From: Candidatus Cloacimonadota bacterium
GTDB taxonomy: Bacteria; Cloacimonadota; Cloacimonadia; Cloacimonadales; Cloacimonadaceae
Length of the DNA: 29,228 nucleotides
NCBI GenBank assembly: GCA_023228125.1
Contig: JALOBT010000033.1
Location: forward strand, 1 to 29,228
Reading direction: 5' to 3'
Positions within the stretch are counted from its first letter, which is position 1; each line of letters opens with the position of its first letter. Of this stretch, positions 15,495 through 24,340 are shown in pieces. The translations under genes and the position numbers were made by a program. The notes beneath the pieces were generated by a model, which ran no database searches, had not been told where the DNA came from, and saw only the letters and a program-made list of their open reading frames with translations.

Positions 15495-18400
15495 TTAGAA
15501 ATTAAAGGACACACCGAGGGTCACACCCCTGTATGCATCAACATGAGAAGGATTTCTGCTTACTAATCCGTGTGTGAATTCCACTTCAGGATAGGTGAAT
15601 TGCACCAGATCATCTTCGAGGTCTTCACCAGTGAGATACGGATCGCCAGTTTTGGAATAAACGCTTAAGACATTTCTGGTCTTAAAGAGATTTTCCACAT
15701 CCAAAAATACACGGATATTGCTGCCACCAGGAAGCTGAATCCCCTTAGCGATTCTGGCATTGGCCTGCTGGGTATAATCCATTCTTTTGCTATTTGTATC
15801 CAGCATGGCATTACCTTCCATGCTTTGAGGTGTATAAGGGGCACCAGAGACCAGGCTCCAGTTTATATTTGCTGAAAAATCATCCAAAGGAAGGATGAAA
15901 TTCGTGAAGGGAATGAAGAATTCTTCCCCGCGTCCGATGCGGAAAGTGTAGTTTAGCGAGGCGTTGTGCCGCACATCCCAATCCAACGGGAATTCGCGCA
16001 GAGAGGTGTTTTCATCCTGAATCACGGTGCTGGAATTGTTACCCTGAGCCCAAGCCAGAGAATAAGCGATACTCCAGGTATTGAAGTTTGAGAGTATCTT
16101 CTCAAGCTGGATATCAAGGCCGCGGGCTGAACCGTAGTCTTCAGAAATAAAGCGATACCAGGCTACGCTTTCTTCGCCTTCCTTACGTTCGCGCATTGTG
16201 CTCACGTAATTATAGAGGTTTTTGTAATAAGCTGTCATATCCAATACATAGTCATCGCTGATCTGATGAGACAGACCTACTTCATAAGTTACCGTGATTT
16301 GCGGTTCCAGAGTGGGATTGCCCACTGTGATGGCTACATCAGAGATATTGGCGTCCAGCGGGGTTTTGGAGGTGAAGACATACTGCATTTGTGGCAATTG
16401 GTTCTGATAGTTATATGCAAAACGCAAGACATCCCGCTCTGTGATCGGATGAGATACTCCCAACCGCGGAGATACCATCATCTGGAAAGTATCGCCTTTA
16501 TCAAAATCACGGGTGGCAAAATTGCCGCTATCTTGCAGAATCTGGTAGCTGGAACCCAAATACCATAAGTCAAAACGCAGTCCGGCATTCACGATCATGC
16601 CTTCCCATTCCATCTTATCCTGAAGGTAGAAAGCCGCCTGCCAGGGATTGGCAGCATAGCCATCACGTTTTCCGGAAGAAGCCTTGGCCGCATTGTAATA
16701 ATCCAAAGGCTTGTAAATGGGCGCAAGATCGCTCACCAAAAGAGGTGTGGCAACCGAGGATTCCAAACCATACAGCTCTGCTGGTAAGTAGTCTGGATTT
16801 GCATTGAAATTATCTACGTCATCCATGGTGAGAGTATAAATGCTGCGTAGATAAGCCTGTCTGCGATCCTCATATATGGTAAGGAAGTTCTGCAATTGAT
16901 TTTTCTGAATATCGTGAGAGATGAGTTCTAAACCAGTCTTGGCAAGATGAGTTTGATTGACCTGCCACTCAAAATCCGTACGGAAGTTCATGGTAGTGGT
17001 CTTGTCATCAACAAAATTGGTATAAATGGTACCAGGTGGTAAAAATCCCGGAACTACGCGAGTATCTTCCTGACTTTGCAGACGATACTGCCAGCGATAC
17101 GAAGGCTGAAAACCAGAATCATATATACCATCACCATCGTTATCCACTGTGGCATAGCCATAATTTCCCTGCAAAGCACTATCAATATAGTCAGCACCAG
17201 GATTTTCTGGGTCTATCTCCATGAACATATAATCGTTGCGATTGATTCCACGCGGACCTTCCATCGTATCCTTGCTATAATAGCTTGCCTTTACCTTGAG
17301 GTTCATGGTAGGGCCAAACATATGGTCATAGGTTCCGATGTATTGGCGTTGCTCGGTTTCGGATTCTGCGTAATGCTGCAAAGCATAACGCCAGGCATAA
17401 GCTCCTCCCGGGCTAAAAGGCCTGTTGTAAGACCTGTCTCCGCGTACGGCAAAAGTAAACTTTTGGGCTGGATTCAGATCATACTTAGTCTTGAGGTTGA
17501 TGTTGTAACTATTATAGTTCCTATTACCAAGATCGATACCCAGGATATCATCCCTGTCTGCATAAGGATCGTACTTAGGATAAATGTTGCTCAAAATAGT
17601 GAGACCATCACTCATAGTATAATCTTTGTTGGGATCAGTTACATAAAGGTCTTTGTAACGGCCATCCAACCATTCGCCAGCACCGTTTAGATAAAAGGTA
17701 AAGCGCTCTTTGAGATCCTGAGAAGCAAATGGAACTATAGGGCCACCGATGGCAAATTTGAAGACATCGGAATTGCGGCCTTCGCCAACGATATGGTCTG
17801 TATTGTACTCGACCTTCCCAGAAAAGTAAGGATCGCCATCTTTGGTGACGATATTAATCACACCAGATTGGGCATTACCAAATTCCGCCGGGAAGCCACC
17901 AGTCATGACCTTCATATCTTTGATGGCGTCTGTGTCCACAGAAAGGGCAGAACCACCATCGACAGGGTCTGACACACTCATGCCATCCACGGTAAAATTC
18001 ACTTCGTTTGCACGCCCACCACGGATGTGCAGCTCGCCACCAACGGTGGAAAAACCAGCTTGTAAGGACAAAATGCCCGTCACGTCTGAAACGGCTGAAT
18101 CAGATAAGCGGTCCATCTCAATCTGCCGCGAAGAGCCCGTACGGTCTCGTTCTACCCTATCTTGTTCAGCCTCCACCACCACAGTGGCGCCGAGAACTCC
18201 CGGACGATTCATTGTGGGTGATAAGTTTGCGGTTTGCCCTACCTGAATTCTTACGTTTTGATATGTCATCTCATCGTAACCGACGAGTGAAAACTTCACC
18301 GTATAAGAACCCGGAGGGATGTTGATAATGATAGCCTGACCTTTTGCATTGGTCTGGCCTCCGGTAATTCTTTGAGAACCGGACATTACCACGACATTGA

Positions 18401-18524
18401 TAAATTCCAAAGGACGACCTTGGCCATCGCGTACGCGAACGGCAAGGCGACCGGTAGTCTGTGCTTCGAGGCATCCGATACCAACGAGCAACACTATGAG
18501 CAGGATCAATGCAGTTTTTCGCAT
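15495..18524 (-). CDS. TonB-dependent receptor with carboxypeptidase-like N-terminal domain
   Basis: Outer-membrane gated barrel of 1009 residues. ATG 18524 is preferred over 18542 because GGGAGG precedes it at good spacing. After a signal peptide (about 1-21, with a Cys at 18 that might suit a lipobox) come a carboxypeptidase-regulatory-like beta domain (about 25-105), a TonB-box-like stretch GATVVVEAE (112-120), and the plug (about 125-235, with LHIRGGRANEVNFTVDGM and SGVINIVTKDG). A 22-strand-type barrel follows, ending GVTLGVSFNF with the terminal Phe typical of outer-membrane insertion. A DNDGDG loop lies in the barrel region. The substrate cannot be read from sequence. It heads the operon that encodes its own energising complex. 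Confidence 0.92.
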   Translation of the reverse strand: MRKTALILLIVLLVGIGCLEAQTTGRLAVRVRDGQGRPLEFINVVVMSGSQRITGGQTNAKGQAIIINIPPGSYTVKFSLVGYDEMTYQNVRIQVGQTANLSPTMNRPGVLGATVVVEAEQDRVERDRTGSSRQIEMDRLSDSAVSDVTGILSLQAGFSTVGGELHIRGGRANEVNFTVDGMSVSDPVDGGSALSVDTDAIKDMKVMTGGFPAEFGNAQSGVINIVTKDGDPYFSGKVEYNTDHIVGEGRNSDVFKFAIGGPIVPFASQDLKERFTFYLNGAGEWLDGRYKDLYVTDPNKDYTMSDGLTILSNIYPKYDPYADRDDILGIDLGNRNYNSYNINLKTKYDLNPAQKFTFAVRGDRSYNRPFSPGGAYAWRYALQHYAESETEQRQYIGTYDHMFGPTMNLKVKASYYSKDTMEGPRGINRNDYMFMEIDPENPGADYIDSALQGNYGYATVDNDGDGIYDSGFQPSYRWQYRLQSQEDTRVVPGFLPPGTIYTNFVDDKTTTMNFRTDFEWQVNQTHLAKTGLELISHDIQKNQLQNFLTIYEDRRQAYLRSIYTLTMDDVDNFNANPDYLPAELYGLESSVATPLLVSDLAPIYKPLDYYNAAKASSGKRDGYAANPWQAAFYLQDKMEWEGMIVNAGLRFDLWYLGSSYQILQDSGNFATRDFDKGDTFQMMVSPRLGVSHPITERDVLRFAYNYQNQLPQMQYVFTSKTPLDANISDVAITVGNPTLEPQITVTYEVGLSHQISDDYVLDMTAYYKNLYNYVSTMRERKEGEESVAWYRFISEDYGSARGLDIQLEKILSNFNTWSIAYSLAWAQGNNSSTVIQDENTSLREFPLDWDVRHNASLNYTFRIGRGEEFFIPFTNFILPLDDFSANINWSLVSGAPYTPQSMEGNAMLDTNSKRMDYTQQANARIAKGIQLPGGSNIRVFLDVENLFKTRNVLSVYSKTGDPYLTGEDLEDDLVQFTYPEVEFTHGLVSRNPSHVDAYRGVTLGVSFNF

Positions 18525-18613
18525 CGATAAACCTCCCTTCATCCTGACTTATTTACTTTTAATTTTGTTTTAACATGAGGTCAGCCTCAAAAAGCAAAAA
18601 GGCTTTTCCTCTT
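18525..18613 (-). other. About 90-base 5' leader of the TonB operon
   Basis: The region between the predicted transcription start and the receptor ATG. It contains a weak stem AAAAGC/GCTTTT followed by T residues (18594-18613) and a small GAGGC-TGA-CCTC palindrome (18578-18589). Neither is strong enough to call an attenuator. Confidence 0.25.
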
Positions 18614-18620
18614 TAAAGCT

Positions 18621-18649
18621 CTTATATCTGAGCTATAATAATCAGTCAA
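18621..18649 (-). promoter_or_regulatory. Sigma-70-type promoter of the TonB operon
   Basis: On the minus strand, TTGACT (18644-18649) and TATAAG (18621-18626) are separated by exactly 17 bases, in the AT-rich gap between purM and the receptor gene. The predicted start near 18613-18615 leaves a leader of about 90 bases. Confidence 0.65.
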
Positions 18650-18725
18650 GCAGTTTTTTTCATTAGCTCGAAATCAGGCTCGTTCCAGAGCACTAATTGC
18701 CTTGCTAAAAAAGTATTTACGGAAA

Positions 18726-19766
18726 TCATTTGAATATCACTTTGTCTGCCTTGGTGGACTCAGAAAGATCACCCAAATGCAGAGCACCTTGCACAGCAAG
18801 CAGGGTATCTGCCAGCTTGGAATCCACAACGCAGATCATACCAATGCCCAAATTAAAACTTTGGCGCATTACCTGAATATTTACATTACCACCTTTTTGA
18901 ATGAGGTGAAAAAGAGCGGGGATTTTAGCATTGGGTAGATCGATCTCAGCCCCCAGTCCCTCTGGAAGCACACGGCTCAGATTGCCGGCTATTCCTCCGC
19001 CGGTGATATGAGCCAGGGCTTTGAGGCCAGCATCCTGAAGGTGTGGGCTGAGGCTAGGCAGATAGCTTTTGTGCACGGCAAGCAGCTTTGAGGCCAGGCT
19101 GCCGGAAAGCTCTTCTACATAAGAATCCACTTTCAGCCCCATTTTTTCAAACAGCACCTTGCGGGCCAGCGAAAAACCATTGGTATGCAGCCCGGTGGAG
19201 GGCAAGCCGATGAGCTGATCCCCCGCCTGAATGCTGCTGCGGGGCAAAAGCTGGGCTTCTTCCACCAAGCCTATGATCGTACCCGCCAAGTCAAAATCAT
19301 GCTCCTGGTAGAGCCCTGGCATCTCTGCCATCTCTCCGCCGATGAGAGCACAGGAATTTTCCCGGCAGGCTTTCACAAAGCCGTCTATGATCTGAGAAAT
19401 AATCTCCCCTTTCAGCTTGCCCACCCCTATGTAATCCAGGAAAAACTGGGGCAGAGCTCCCTGCACGAGGATATCGTTTACACAGTGATTGACCAGATCC
19501 TGGCCCACGGTGTTATACACTTGGGCTTTGATGGCAACGAGCAGTTTCGTGCCCACTCCATCTGTGCTGGAAACCAGGATGGGACTATCCCAGGCTGTTT
19601 TATCCAACCGGTACAATCCCCCAAAACTGCCCAATTCACTCAGGACATTGGCATTGAAAGTGGAGCGCACCCGGTCCTTGATGGCCTTTACGGCCATATT
19701 TCCGGCTTCGATATCCACTCCGGAAGACTTGTAATCCACAGGTTCTATATAGTTATCTGGCATCAT
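18726..19766 (-). CDS. purM: Phosphoribosylformylglycinamidine cyclo-ligase (AIR synthetase)
   Basis: Uses ATP to close formylglycinamidine ribonucleotide to aminoimidazole ribonucleotide, the fifth step of purine synthesis, in the cytoplasm. The 346-residue length is normal. Visible motifs include SSTDGVGTKLLVA (about 66-78), GGEMAEMPG (about 142-150), the GLHTNGFS turn and ITGGGIAGNLSRVLP. Two ATGs lie side by side (19766 and 19763); AAGGAAG ends one base before the first, so the second may be the true start. It is the last gene of operon 2, and no clear intrinsic terminator follows before the TonB-operon promoter. Confidence 0.95.
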   Translation of the reverse strand: MMPDNYIEPVDYKSSGVDIEAGNMAVKAIKDRVRSTFNANVLSELGSFGGLYRLDKTAWDSPILVSSTDGVGTKLLVAIKAQVYNTVGQDLVNHCVNDILVQGALPQFFLDYIGVGKLKGEIISQIIDGFVKACRENSCALIGGEMAEMPGLYQEHDFDLAGTIIGLVEEAQLLPRSSIQAGDQLIGLPSTGLHTNGFSLARKVLFEKMGLKVDSYVEELSGSLASKLLAVHKSYLPSLSPHLQDAGLKALAHITGGGIAGNLSRVLPEGLGAEIDLPNAKIPALFHLIQKGGNVNIQVMRQSFNLGIGMICVVDSKLADTLLAVQGALHLGDLSESTKADKVIFK

Positions 19767-19811
19767 TCTTCCTTATCTTATTCACTTCTTTGCGGCTTTC
19801 GACATTCCAGC

Positions 19812-20021
19812 TCAAGGCTCTTGCTCCGGGGATTGGACTATAGTGCTGTCTTGCACTTCTGCACTGGGCTGAGCACTTGATTTGCCCAGAGATTGCAGCA
19901 TTCCCATACCATATATCAGGGCTACCAGGAGTGCGATCATCACTAAGAGTTTAGGCCAGTTGTAAGCTTTCTTACGTCTCTGGCGCCAGCGTTCTTCGAG
20001 ATCTTGATTCAGGTCTTTCAT
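19812..20021 (-). CDS. Small single-pass membrane protein, unknown function
   Basis: A 69-residue protein with a highly charged N-terminal helix (DLNQDLEERWRQRRKK), one membrane segment at about 24-43, and a short Ser/Gln/Glu-rich tail that would lie in the periplasm. Its ATG overlaps the stop of the aminotransferase gene as ATGA, which supports real, coupled translation. No family is recognised. The topology (positive inside, short tail outside) resembles small regulatory or complex-stabilising peptides, but no partner can be named. Confidence 0.6.
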   Translation of the reverse strand: MKDLNQDLEERWRQRRKKAYNWPKLLVMIALLVALIYGMGMLQSLGKSSAQPSAEVQDSTIVQSPEQEP

Positions 20022-21220
20022 GCCTTGATTTCGTTTAAGAATTCGGCAAATCTACGCACGCCTTCGGTGATGTTATCCATACTATTGGCATAGGAGAAAC
20101 GCACGGTTCCGTCTTGTCCAAAAGCTCCACCTGCCACCAAAGCTACATGATGTTTTTCCAGCAATTGGTCACAAAACTCATAGGCGTCTTTGATTCCTGC
20201 CTTGTTATTTTGCAGATACCATTCGATATTTGGCATTACATAAAAAGCACCTTGCGGCTTTTTGCAGCTCAGATGAGGGATTTTCATCAGCATATCAAAG
20301 ATATAATCCCGACGCTGCCAAAATTCTTTGCGCATGGCCTCGATGGTGCCATCCTCGTTATTCAAAGCGGTCACACAGGCTTTTTGGGTGATGGAATTCA
20401 CACAGGAAGTGTAATGCCCCTGCACCCGGCCCGCCGCGCTGATAATAGGGCTGGGGCCCGCAGCATAGCCCAATCTCCATCCGGTCATGGCATAAGCTTT
20501 GGACACGCCGTTTATCACCACGGTTTGCTGCTTGATTTCGGCACCCAAAGAGGCGATGGAGATATGCTCTACATCATCATAAACCAGGCGTTCATAAATC
20601 TCATCTGAAATCACCACGATTGAGTTTTCCACGCAGACTTTGGCAATCTCTTCCAGCTCCCTGCGCGAATACACAGAACCCGTGGGATTATTCGGCGAAT
20701 TCAGAATCAGGACTTTGGCGCAAGGACTCTCTTTGATGCTCTGAGCCAGAGCATTGGCCTCAATCTTATAGCCGTTTTCTTCCCGGGTAGGGATATAGAC
20801 CGGCTCCGCATTTGCCAAGAGAGCCTGGTAAGGATAGCTCACCCAATAAGGCGTGGCCATCAAGACCTGATCATTGACATCGCAGACGGCGATCAAGACA
20901 TTCAGGATAGAGGCTTTGGCTCCCGGAGAAACCAAAATATCCTTGGGCGTATAGACCAGCCCGTTTTCTCTTTCCAGTTTATCGCAAATAGCCTTGCGCA
21001 ATTCTATGATGCCTGGATTGGCCGTATAGCGGGTAAAATTTGCATCAATGGCCTCATGTGCGGCCTTTTTGATATACTCCGGAGTATTGAAATCCGGCTC
21101 TCCCACACCGAAGTTTATCACATCGATGCCTTCAGCTCTCATCTGTCCTGCTTTGGCAGTCATGCTCAAAGTAGGCGATGGTTTGATCAGTTTACAGCGA
21201 TTTGACAGCTTTATAGCCAC
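20018..21220 (-). CDS. Class I/II PLP aminotransferase, aspartate-type
   Basis: A 400-residue fold-type I aminotransferase, most like bacterial aspartate/prephenate aminotransferases of subgroup Ib. PLP is expected on K241 (INGVSKAYAMTGWRLGY). Other active-site residues are N178 in NSPNNPTG, D206 and Y209 in ISDEIYE, R249, and an arginine in VRFSYA near the end that should bind the substrate carboxylate. Likely role: transfer of amino groups between aspartate or related amino acids and 2-oxoglutarate in a proteolytic, amino-acid-using cell. The exact substrate is uncertain. It follows pta by 18 bases and overlaps the small membrane-protein gene by four. Confidence 0.9.
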   Translation of the reverse strand: MAIKLSNRCKLIKPSPTLSMTAKAGQMRAEGIDVINFGVGEPDFNTPEYIKKAAHEAIDANFTRYTANPGIIELRKAICDKLERENGLVYTPKDILVSPGAKASILNVLIAVCDVNDQVLMATPYWVSYPYQALLANAEPVYIPTREENGYKIEANALAQSIKESPCAKVLILNSPNNPTGSVYSRRELEEIAKVCVENSIVVISDEIYERLVYDDVEHISIASLGAEIKQQTVVINGVSKAYAMTGWRLGYAAGPSPIISAAGRVQGHYTSCVNSITQKACVTALNNEDGTIEAMRKEFWQRRDYIFDMLMKIPHLSCKKPQGAFYVMPNIEWYLQNNKAGIKDAYEFCDQLLEKHHVALVAGGAFGQDGTVRFSYANSMDNITEGVRRFAEFLNEIKA

Positions 21221-21238
21221 CTTAATCTCCTATATATA

Positions 21239-22225
21239 TTATTTTTTAGACATTAATAAGACGAGGATAGAGGTATTGACTATATCCTGCACCGAGCAGC
21301 CACGGGATAGATCGCAGATCGGTGCTGCCAGGCCCTGAATGATGGGGCCGATAGCTTCGTATCCACCCAGACGCTGCACCAGCTTGTAGCCGATATTGGC
21401 AGCTTGTAAATCCGGGAAAACCAGAGTATTGGCACGTCCGGCCACTTTGCTGTGGGGTGCTTTGCTTCTTGCTATACTTTCTATGATGGCAGCGTCCAGT
21501 TGCAGCTCTCCATCATAGCTAAAATCCACCTTACGCGCGTCCAGGATGCCTTTGGCTTCCCGCACTTTTTCCACCAGTTCATGTTCGGCACTTCCCAAGG
21601 TAGAAAAGGACAAAAGTGCTACCAGGGGTTCATCTGCGAGGATCGAGCGGCGGCTCTCTGCGGTGGAGCTGGCAATATCTGCCAATTGTTCTGCAGTGGG
21701 ATTCGGCACCACGGCGCAATCTGCAAAAAGATAGGTCTTGTCATTCTCCTGGGGAGATACCATAATGAAGCAGGAAGACACGGTCTTGAGTCCGGGCCTC
21801 ACGCCCACCACGTGCAAAGCAGAGCGGAGCACATCCGCGGTGGTATTTGCCGCGCCGGCCACCATACCGCTGGCTCTGCCCTGTTTCACCATCATCGCCC
21901 CAAAATACAGGGGATTTTGCATGGTGAGCTGGGCATCTGCTTTGCTCATTCCCTTTTCCTTGCGTCTTTCATACAAAACTTCAGTAAACAAATCCAGATC
22001 AGCACTGGTAGCGGGATCGATAATCTCGCAGGCAGCCAGATCATAATTCCACTTTGCGGCCTCGGCCAGAACCTGTTCTTTTTGGCCCAGGAGCACCACA
22101 TGAGCGATCTTCTGAGCGCAAATCTGGGCAGCGGCTGCCAGAGTTCGCTTATCATTTGCTTCGGGTAAGACTATGGTGCCAGCACTTGCCATTGCCCGTT
22201 GTTTCAAAATTTCTAAAATGTGCAT
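21239..22225 (-). CDS. pta: Phosphate acetyltransferase
   Basis: Converts acetyl-CoA and phosphate to acetyl phosphate and CoA, the step before ATP formation by acetate kinase. The 328 residues match the short single-domain form. Motifs include VLPEANDKRT (19-28), MVAGAANTTADVLRSALHVV and LSFSTLGSA. No acetate kinase gene is in this window. The start ATG is directly adjacent to the glyS stop, with GGAG inside the end of glyS, so translation is probably coupled. A related phosphate butyryltransferase is possible, but the sequence style favours Pta. Confidence 0.93.
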   Translation of the reverse strand: MHILEILKQRAMASAGTIVLPEANDKRTLAAAAQICAQKIAHVVLLGQKEQVLAEAAKWNYDLAACEIIDPATSADLDLFTEVLYERRKEKGMSKADAQLTMQNPLYFGAMMVKQGRASGMVAGAANTTADVLRSALHVVGVRPGLKTVSSCFIMVSPQENDKTYLFADCAVVPNPTAEQLADIASSTAESRRSILADEPLVALLSFSTLGSAEHELVEKVREAKGILDARKVDFSYDGELQLDAAIIESIARSKAPHSKVAGRANTLVFPDLQAANIGYKLVQRLGGYEAIGPIIQGLAAPICDLSRGCSVQDIVNTSILVLLMSKK

Positions 22226-24337
22226 CTATTCTCCAGTTGTTTGATTTTCTACTACGATCAGGGACAAATCCGCCATACGGGTAAATTCATCCCGGATAGC
22301 GGCCAAAAGCGCGTAACGGTTTTTCCTGAGTGCTTCATCCTCGCAATTCACCAAGACATCGTCAAAGAACTTATCGATCTTGCTGCCAAATTCCACCAGT
22401 CTCGTAAGGCCTGCGGCATAATCCTCGGAATCCAGAGCCGTGGAGATCTGGCTACTCAGCAGTCCCAGAGCCTTGTGCAAATCTCGTTCCGCTTCGCTAT
22501 CAAAAAGCGCGGAATCCAGTTTTACGAAAGATTTCTCTTGTTGAATGATATTGGCCACACGCTTGAAGCCTATCACCAAACGGATAAAATCAGCTTCCGC
22601 TTTCAGCTTTTGCAAAGCCTCGGCCCGGGCAATGAGATCTGGTAAATGTGAGATATCCACGTGCATCACACTGGCCACCACGTCATAAGCAATACCCATC
22701 TCACCCAGCAGCCACGTGATGCGCTGCTGGAAAAAAGACTTCACTTTGGCCGCTGAATCCTCTTCCACTGCCACTTTTTCGCTGAGGGTCTGTAAAGCAA
22801 AATCGATCAAGGCCATCAGATCAAGGTTCCAGCCTCGATCCGCCAGGATTTGCACCAGGCCTGCCGCTGCTCTGCGCAAGGCAAAGGGATCCTGGCTACC
22901 GGTGGGCATCAGTCCCACGCCGATAATTCCAGCCACCGTGTCCAGCTTATCCGCAATCGCACAGATGGCTCCGCCTTCGCTTTGAGGCAGGCTGTCATTA
23001 CTGCCCCGCGGCATATAATGTTCATAGATGCCCTGAGCTACCTGGGGATCTTCTTGATGAGCCAGAGCATATTGCATGCCCATATAGCCTTGCAATTTGG
23101 TAAATTCTTTTTCGCCCAGCATCAGAGTCACCAGGTCAGCTTTGCATAGTTTGGCGATTCGCAGGGCCTGGTCTTTTTTGCTACGCTCTTGCCCCAGCTC
23201 TTCTGAGATATATTCACAGATGCGGATCAAGCGCTCGGCCTTGGCAGCCAGAGTACCCATTTTGGATTGGAAGACCACATGTTCGAGCTTGGGCAGATAA
23301 TCCTGGAGCGGGATTTTACAATCTTCGGTAAAGAACCACAGGGCATCTTCCAGCCTGGCGGCTACCACTTTTTCATTACCCGCGCGGATGAGATCGTTAT
23401 ATTCGGGATTGCCATTTGAGATAAAAACAAATTTATTGGCCAGGCGATCCTGGTCATCATATACTGAAAAGCACTTTTGATTTTGGCTGATGGTGGAGCT
23501 GATAATCTGCTCTGGCAGAACCAGATATCTGGGGTCAAATTCTCCCACCACAGCCTGGGGATACTCCACCAGATTTGTCACAATATCCAGCAGGCGAATG
23601 TCTTCTTTGATCCTGAAGGGCTTATCTGCAAATAGCTGATCACATTGGCTTTGGATCAGCTCTCGTCTCTCCCCTGTGCCCACGATCACCTTGGCTGCCT
23701 TGAGAGATTCTTCATAAGCCTGGGGATTTTCGATTAGCACCGGTTTGCCCAGACCCAGATAGCGATTGCCAAAACTATAATTGCCGGCTTTGATACCAAA
23801 GAAATCCAGCTCAAGAGCAGAGCTGTCCCACAAAGCCAGTATCCAGCGGATGGGCCTGGAGAAGGCCAGGTCCCGGCTCTGCCAGATCATTTTCTTGGGC
23901 AGGGGAATCTGCGGAATACTCTGCAAAATCCAGGTGCGCAGGATGTCGATGGTATTTTCCCCGGTCTGGAGGAAGCGTACGGCCAAAAATTCACCCTTTT
24001 CAGTCTTCTGGATGAAGATATCTTCCAGGCTGCCGCCGCTCTTCTTTAGAAAACCCTCTCCGGCCCGGCTGAGCTCTCCTTCTTTGCTGTAGGCAATGCT
24101 CATCGAGGGACCGGCTTTGCAAATCTCACTATCCTCCTGCCGGGCAGGTAGATCGTAAGCCCAGATGCTGAGACGGCGAGGGGTGGAACCCACCTTGATC
24201 TGGCCGCAGCTCAGGCCTTTTTCTTGCAGCATTTTCTCAAAGGAAGCCTGCAAATACGTGATGGCAGGCAGGATCACGTTTTCCGGTAGTTCCTCTACTC
24301 CCAGTTCAAACAAAAAAGAGTGCAACAATCTGTCCAA
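22226..24337 (-). CDS. glyS: Glycyl-tRNA synthetase beta subunit
   Basis: Beta chain of the bacterial alpha2beta2 glycyl-tRNA synthetase, which recognises and helps bind tRNA-Gly in the cytoplasm. The 703 residues are normal for the family, with the N-terminal motif FELGVEELPENV (9-20), VGSTPRRL near 47-54, the central DKLDTVAGIIGVGLMPTGSQDPFALRR block and a C-terminal helical domain. The frame opens with TTG at 24337; no ATG lies near and the sequence aligns with the family from this point. The ribosome binding site is poor, so translation may depend on the upstream gene, which ends four bases earlier. The alpha-subunit gene glyQ, usually adjacent, is not present. Confidence 0.95.
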   Translation of the reverse strand: MDRLLHSFLFELGVEELPENVILPAITYLQASFEKMLQEKGLSCGQIKVGSTPRRLSIWAYDLPARQEDSEICKAGPSMSIAYSKEGELSRAGEGFLKKSGGSLEDIFIQKTEKGEFLAVRFLQTGENTIDILRTWILQSIPQIPLPKKMIWQSRDLAFSRPIRWILALWDSSALELDFFGIKAGNYSFGNRYLGLGKPVLIENPQAYEESLKAAKVIVGTGERRELIQSQCDQLFADKPFRIKEDIRLLDIVTNLVEYPQAVVGEFDPRYLVLPEQIISSTISQNQKCFSVYDDQDRLANKFVFISNGNPEYNDLIRAGNEKVVAARLEDALWFFTEDCKIPLQDYLPKLEHVVFQSKMGTLAAKAERLIRICEYISEELGQERSKKDQALRIAKLCKADLVTLMLGEKEFTKLQGYMGMQYALAHQEDPQVAQGIYEHYMPRGSNDSLPQSEGGAICAIADKLDTVAGIIGVGLMPTGSQDPFALRRAAAGLVQILADRGWNLDLMALIDFALQTLSEKVAVEEDSAAKVKSFFQQRITWLLGEMGIAYDVVASVMHVDISHLPDLIARAEALQKLKAEADFIRLVIGFKRVANIIQQEKSFVKLDSALFDSEAERDLHKALGLLSSQISTALDSEDYAAGLTRLVEFGSKIDKFFDDVLVNCEDEALRKNRYALLAAIRDEFTRMADLSLIVVENQTTGE

Positions 24338-24340
24338 AGC

